6,338 nucleotides of DNA from Candidatus Zixiibacteriota bacterium (GTDB lineage Bacteria; Zixibacteria; MSB-5A5; GN15; PGXB01): assembly GCA_030642025.1 (NCBI GenBank), contig DAOWOO010000085.1, positions 1 through 6,338 on the forward strand, written 5' to 3'. The notes below the pieces were generated by a model, which was not told the DNA's origin, made no database searches, and worked only from the letters and a program-made list of their open reading frames with translations. Below, piece after piece: positions 5,473 to 6,338 of the stretch; position 1 is the first letter of the stretch, and every line of letters begins with the position of its first letter. The position numbers and the translations under genes were made by a program.

Positions 5473-6338
5473 TTAAATGTCTTGCCGGTTATCATCGGGC
5501 TTCAACGGAGGAGGGACAGGCGGGGGTGGCGGCGGAACACTGTCATCCGGTTTTAAAGGCGGAGGAGTAGGTCTGGGCGGCGTCATGGTGGCGTGCTCCT
5601 GCTGTTTGTACATGTCAACCATTGCCTTACGGCATTCACAGCTTCCGAAACGAGTCATAAGCGCGGCGCCCAGGCCGACCGTAACGCCGATAGACCAGAC
5701 AATTATTGAAATCACAAGGAAAAATGTTTCCAAACCACCGCCGAACGGCGATATTGGCGTCGCCAATAATCCGGTGAGTATCCACAAGGCGGACAATGCG
5801 ATTATCCCGATCAACACATTGCCCATCTGGGATTTGCCGGAAAATGAAGTAAATCGTGCCAGTTTCTCACCGGCTCTCTGGCTTAATCCGATAATTCCCA
5901 GTATGACCGCCAGAAGCAGCGCCAACGGCAGGATGATTATAACGACCGGAATGCCAATAACAGTCAAGACCAAAAGACCGATTATCGGTCCCAAAAGTAT
6001 CCAGCAAAGAAGCCCTGCGAAAAATGATTTAATAGGACTGAAATATATACAGTCTCTTATCCGGGTGGTTGGCTTGGGAGCAACGGCCACGGCCAAAAAT
6101 CCACTTAATAGCAGGGCGGCAAATATAATGACGTTTACAATAAGCTGTGTATATGAGGTGTGATCAAGGAATTCAAACTCAGGAATTCTCGGCATATCGG
6201 TTTCTGTGCGGCTGCCCCTGATAAGACCGCCGCGCATCTTGACGATCTGTGGAGCGCGGACATTGCCTTTAATTATTCCGGATGATGTTATTGTCACCTT
6301 GGAGTAAGAAGTAACATCGCCGGTGACAATCCCCCGGA
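5473..6338 (-). CDS. Bactofilin-like (polymer-forming) beta-helix joined to a multi-pass membrane domain with proline-rich tail (5'-partial)
   Basis: The frame is open to the right edge, giving 287 visible residues; the start lies beyond the window. The GTG at 6297 lies within the frame but is not the start, because the bases before it encode the same repeat pattern: GIVTGDV, then VTITSSGIIKGNV, then APQIVKMRGGLIRGS (all within residues 1-43). These turns with I/V-x-G-D/N-V match bactofilin (polymer-forming cytoskeletal) beta-helices. Next come about five hydrophobic helices: roughly 64-86, 104-151 (two, with LLGPIIGLLVLTVIGIPVV in the middle), 173-192 and 204-228. A Cys-Glu-Cys motif (233-235) follows the last helix, then a charged stretch and a proline-rich tail (252-281) with six prolines in a row. 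Proteins pairing bactofilin repeats with a membrane region are known as a type but have no settled function; a membrane-anchored scaffold is an inference. It precedes the toastrack-like gene by 21 bases. Confidence 0.78.
   Translation of the reverse strand, partial: RGIVTGDVTSYSKVTITSSGIIKGNVRAPQIVKMRGGLIRGSRTETDMPRIPEFEFLDHTSYTQLIVNVIIFAALLLSGFLAVAVAPKPTTRIRDCIYFSPIKSFFAGLLCWILLGPIIGLLVLTVIGIPVVIIILPLALLLAVILGIIGLSQRAGEKLARFTSFSGKSQMGNVLIGIIALSALWILTGLLATPISPFGGGLETFFLVISIIVWSIGVTVGLGAALMTRFGSCECRKAMVDMYKQQEHATMTPPRPTPPPLKPDDSVPPPPPPVPPPLKPDDNRQDI
5491..5565 (-). repeat. Proline-rich tail with a duplicated PPPLKPDD motif
   Basis: The octapeptide PPPLKPDD is encoded twice, at 5565-5542 and 5514-5491, separated by a serine, valines and six consecutive proline codons. 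The codons differ between copies (for example TTA AAA versus TTG AAG for Leu-Lys), so the duplication is old and kept at the protein level rather than a fresh DNA repeat. Runs of three or more prolines normally need elongation factor P for smooth translation. Confidence 0.7.

Noticed and set aside
5477..6163. A 228-codon plus-strand frame starting with a glycine-rich stretch
   Set aside because: The glycine run is simply the antisense reading of the proline-codon tail of the bactofilin-like gene; no domain or ribosome site supports it.
6295..6297. GTG as the start codon of the bactofilin-like gene
   Set aside because: The frame stays open to the window edge and the upstream 13 residues continue the beta-helix repeat, so the GTG is an internal valine and the gene is partial.

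Overview
The window looks like chromosomal DNA from a diderm (Gram-negative-type) bacterium with roughly balanced GC content. It carries a TolC-type outer-membrane protein, two exported HtrA-type proteins, a bactofilin-like membrane protein and a toastrack-like exported protein. The style of the genes (paired double-PDZ HtrA proteins, bactofilin repeats joined to membrane helices) fits lineages such as candidate Zixibacteria or other FCB-group relatives. That placement is a low-confidence guess from gene character, not from a marker gene.

Layout. (1) On the plus strand, from the left edge to 1577, lies the 3' part of a gene that joins the C-terminal end of an ABC-type substrate-binding domain (ABC_sub_bind-like) to a full-length TolC/OEP outer-membrane efflux domain. 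Its true start lies outside the window. (2) Convergent to it, on the minus strand, is a two-gene unit read from 4399 down to 1589: an HtrA/DegP-type serine protease with an intact His-Asp-Ser triad and two PDZ domains, then, 12 bases on, a paralogous protein with the same architecture that has lost all three catalytic residues. (3) A 194-base gap (4400-4593) holds a plausible promoter for the htrA pair, three copies of a TTGTCAT element, and an imperfect intrinsic terminator for the next unit. (4) On the minus strand, from the right edge down to 4594, is a second unit: a membrane protein that begins (beyond the window) with bactofilin-like beta-helix repeats and ends in a proline-rich tail, followed 21 bases later by an exported protein built of seven short glycine-containing beta repeats (toastrack/DUF4097-like).

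How the genes may work together. All five products are predicted to act in or at the cell envelope: efflux across the outer membrane, periplasmic protein quality control by an active protease with an inactive partner, and a membrane scaffold with a beta-rich exported partner. A shared envelope maintenance or stress role is an inference from neighbourhood and family knowledge. No regulator gene lies within the window. No tRNA, rRNA, CRISPR array, insertion sequence or phage feature was seen, and no gene-free stretch exceeds 200 bases.
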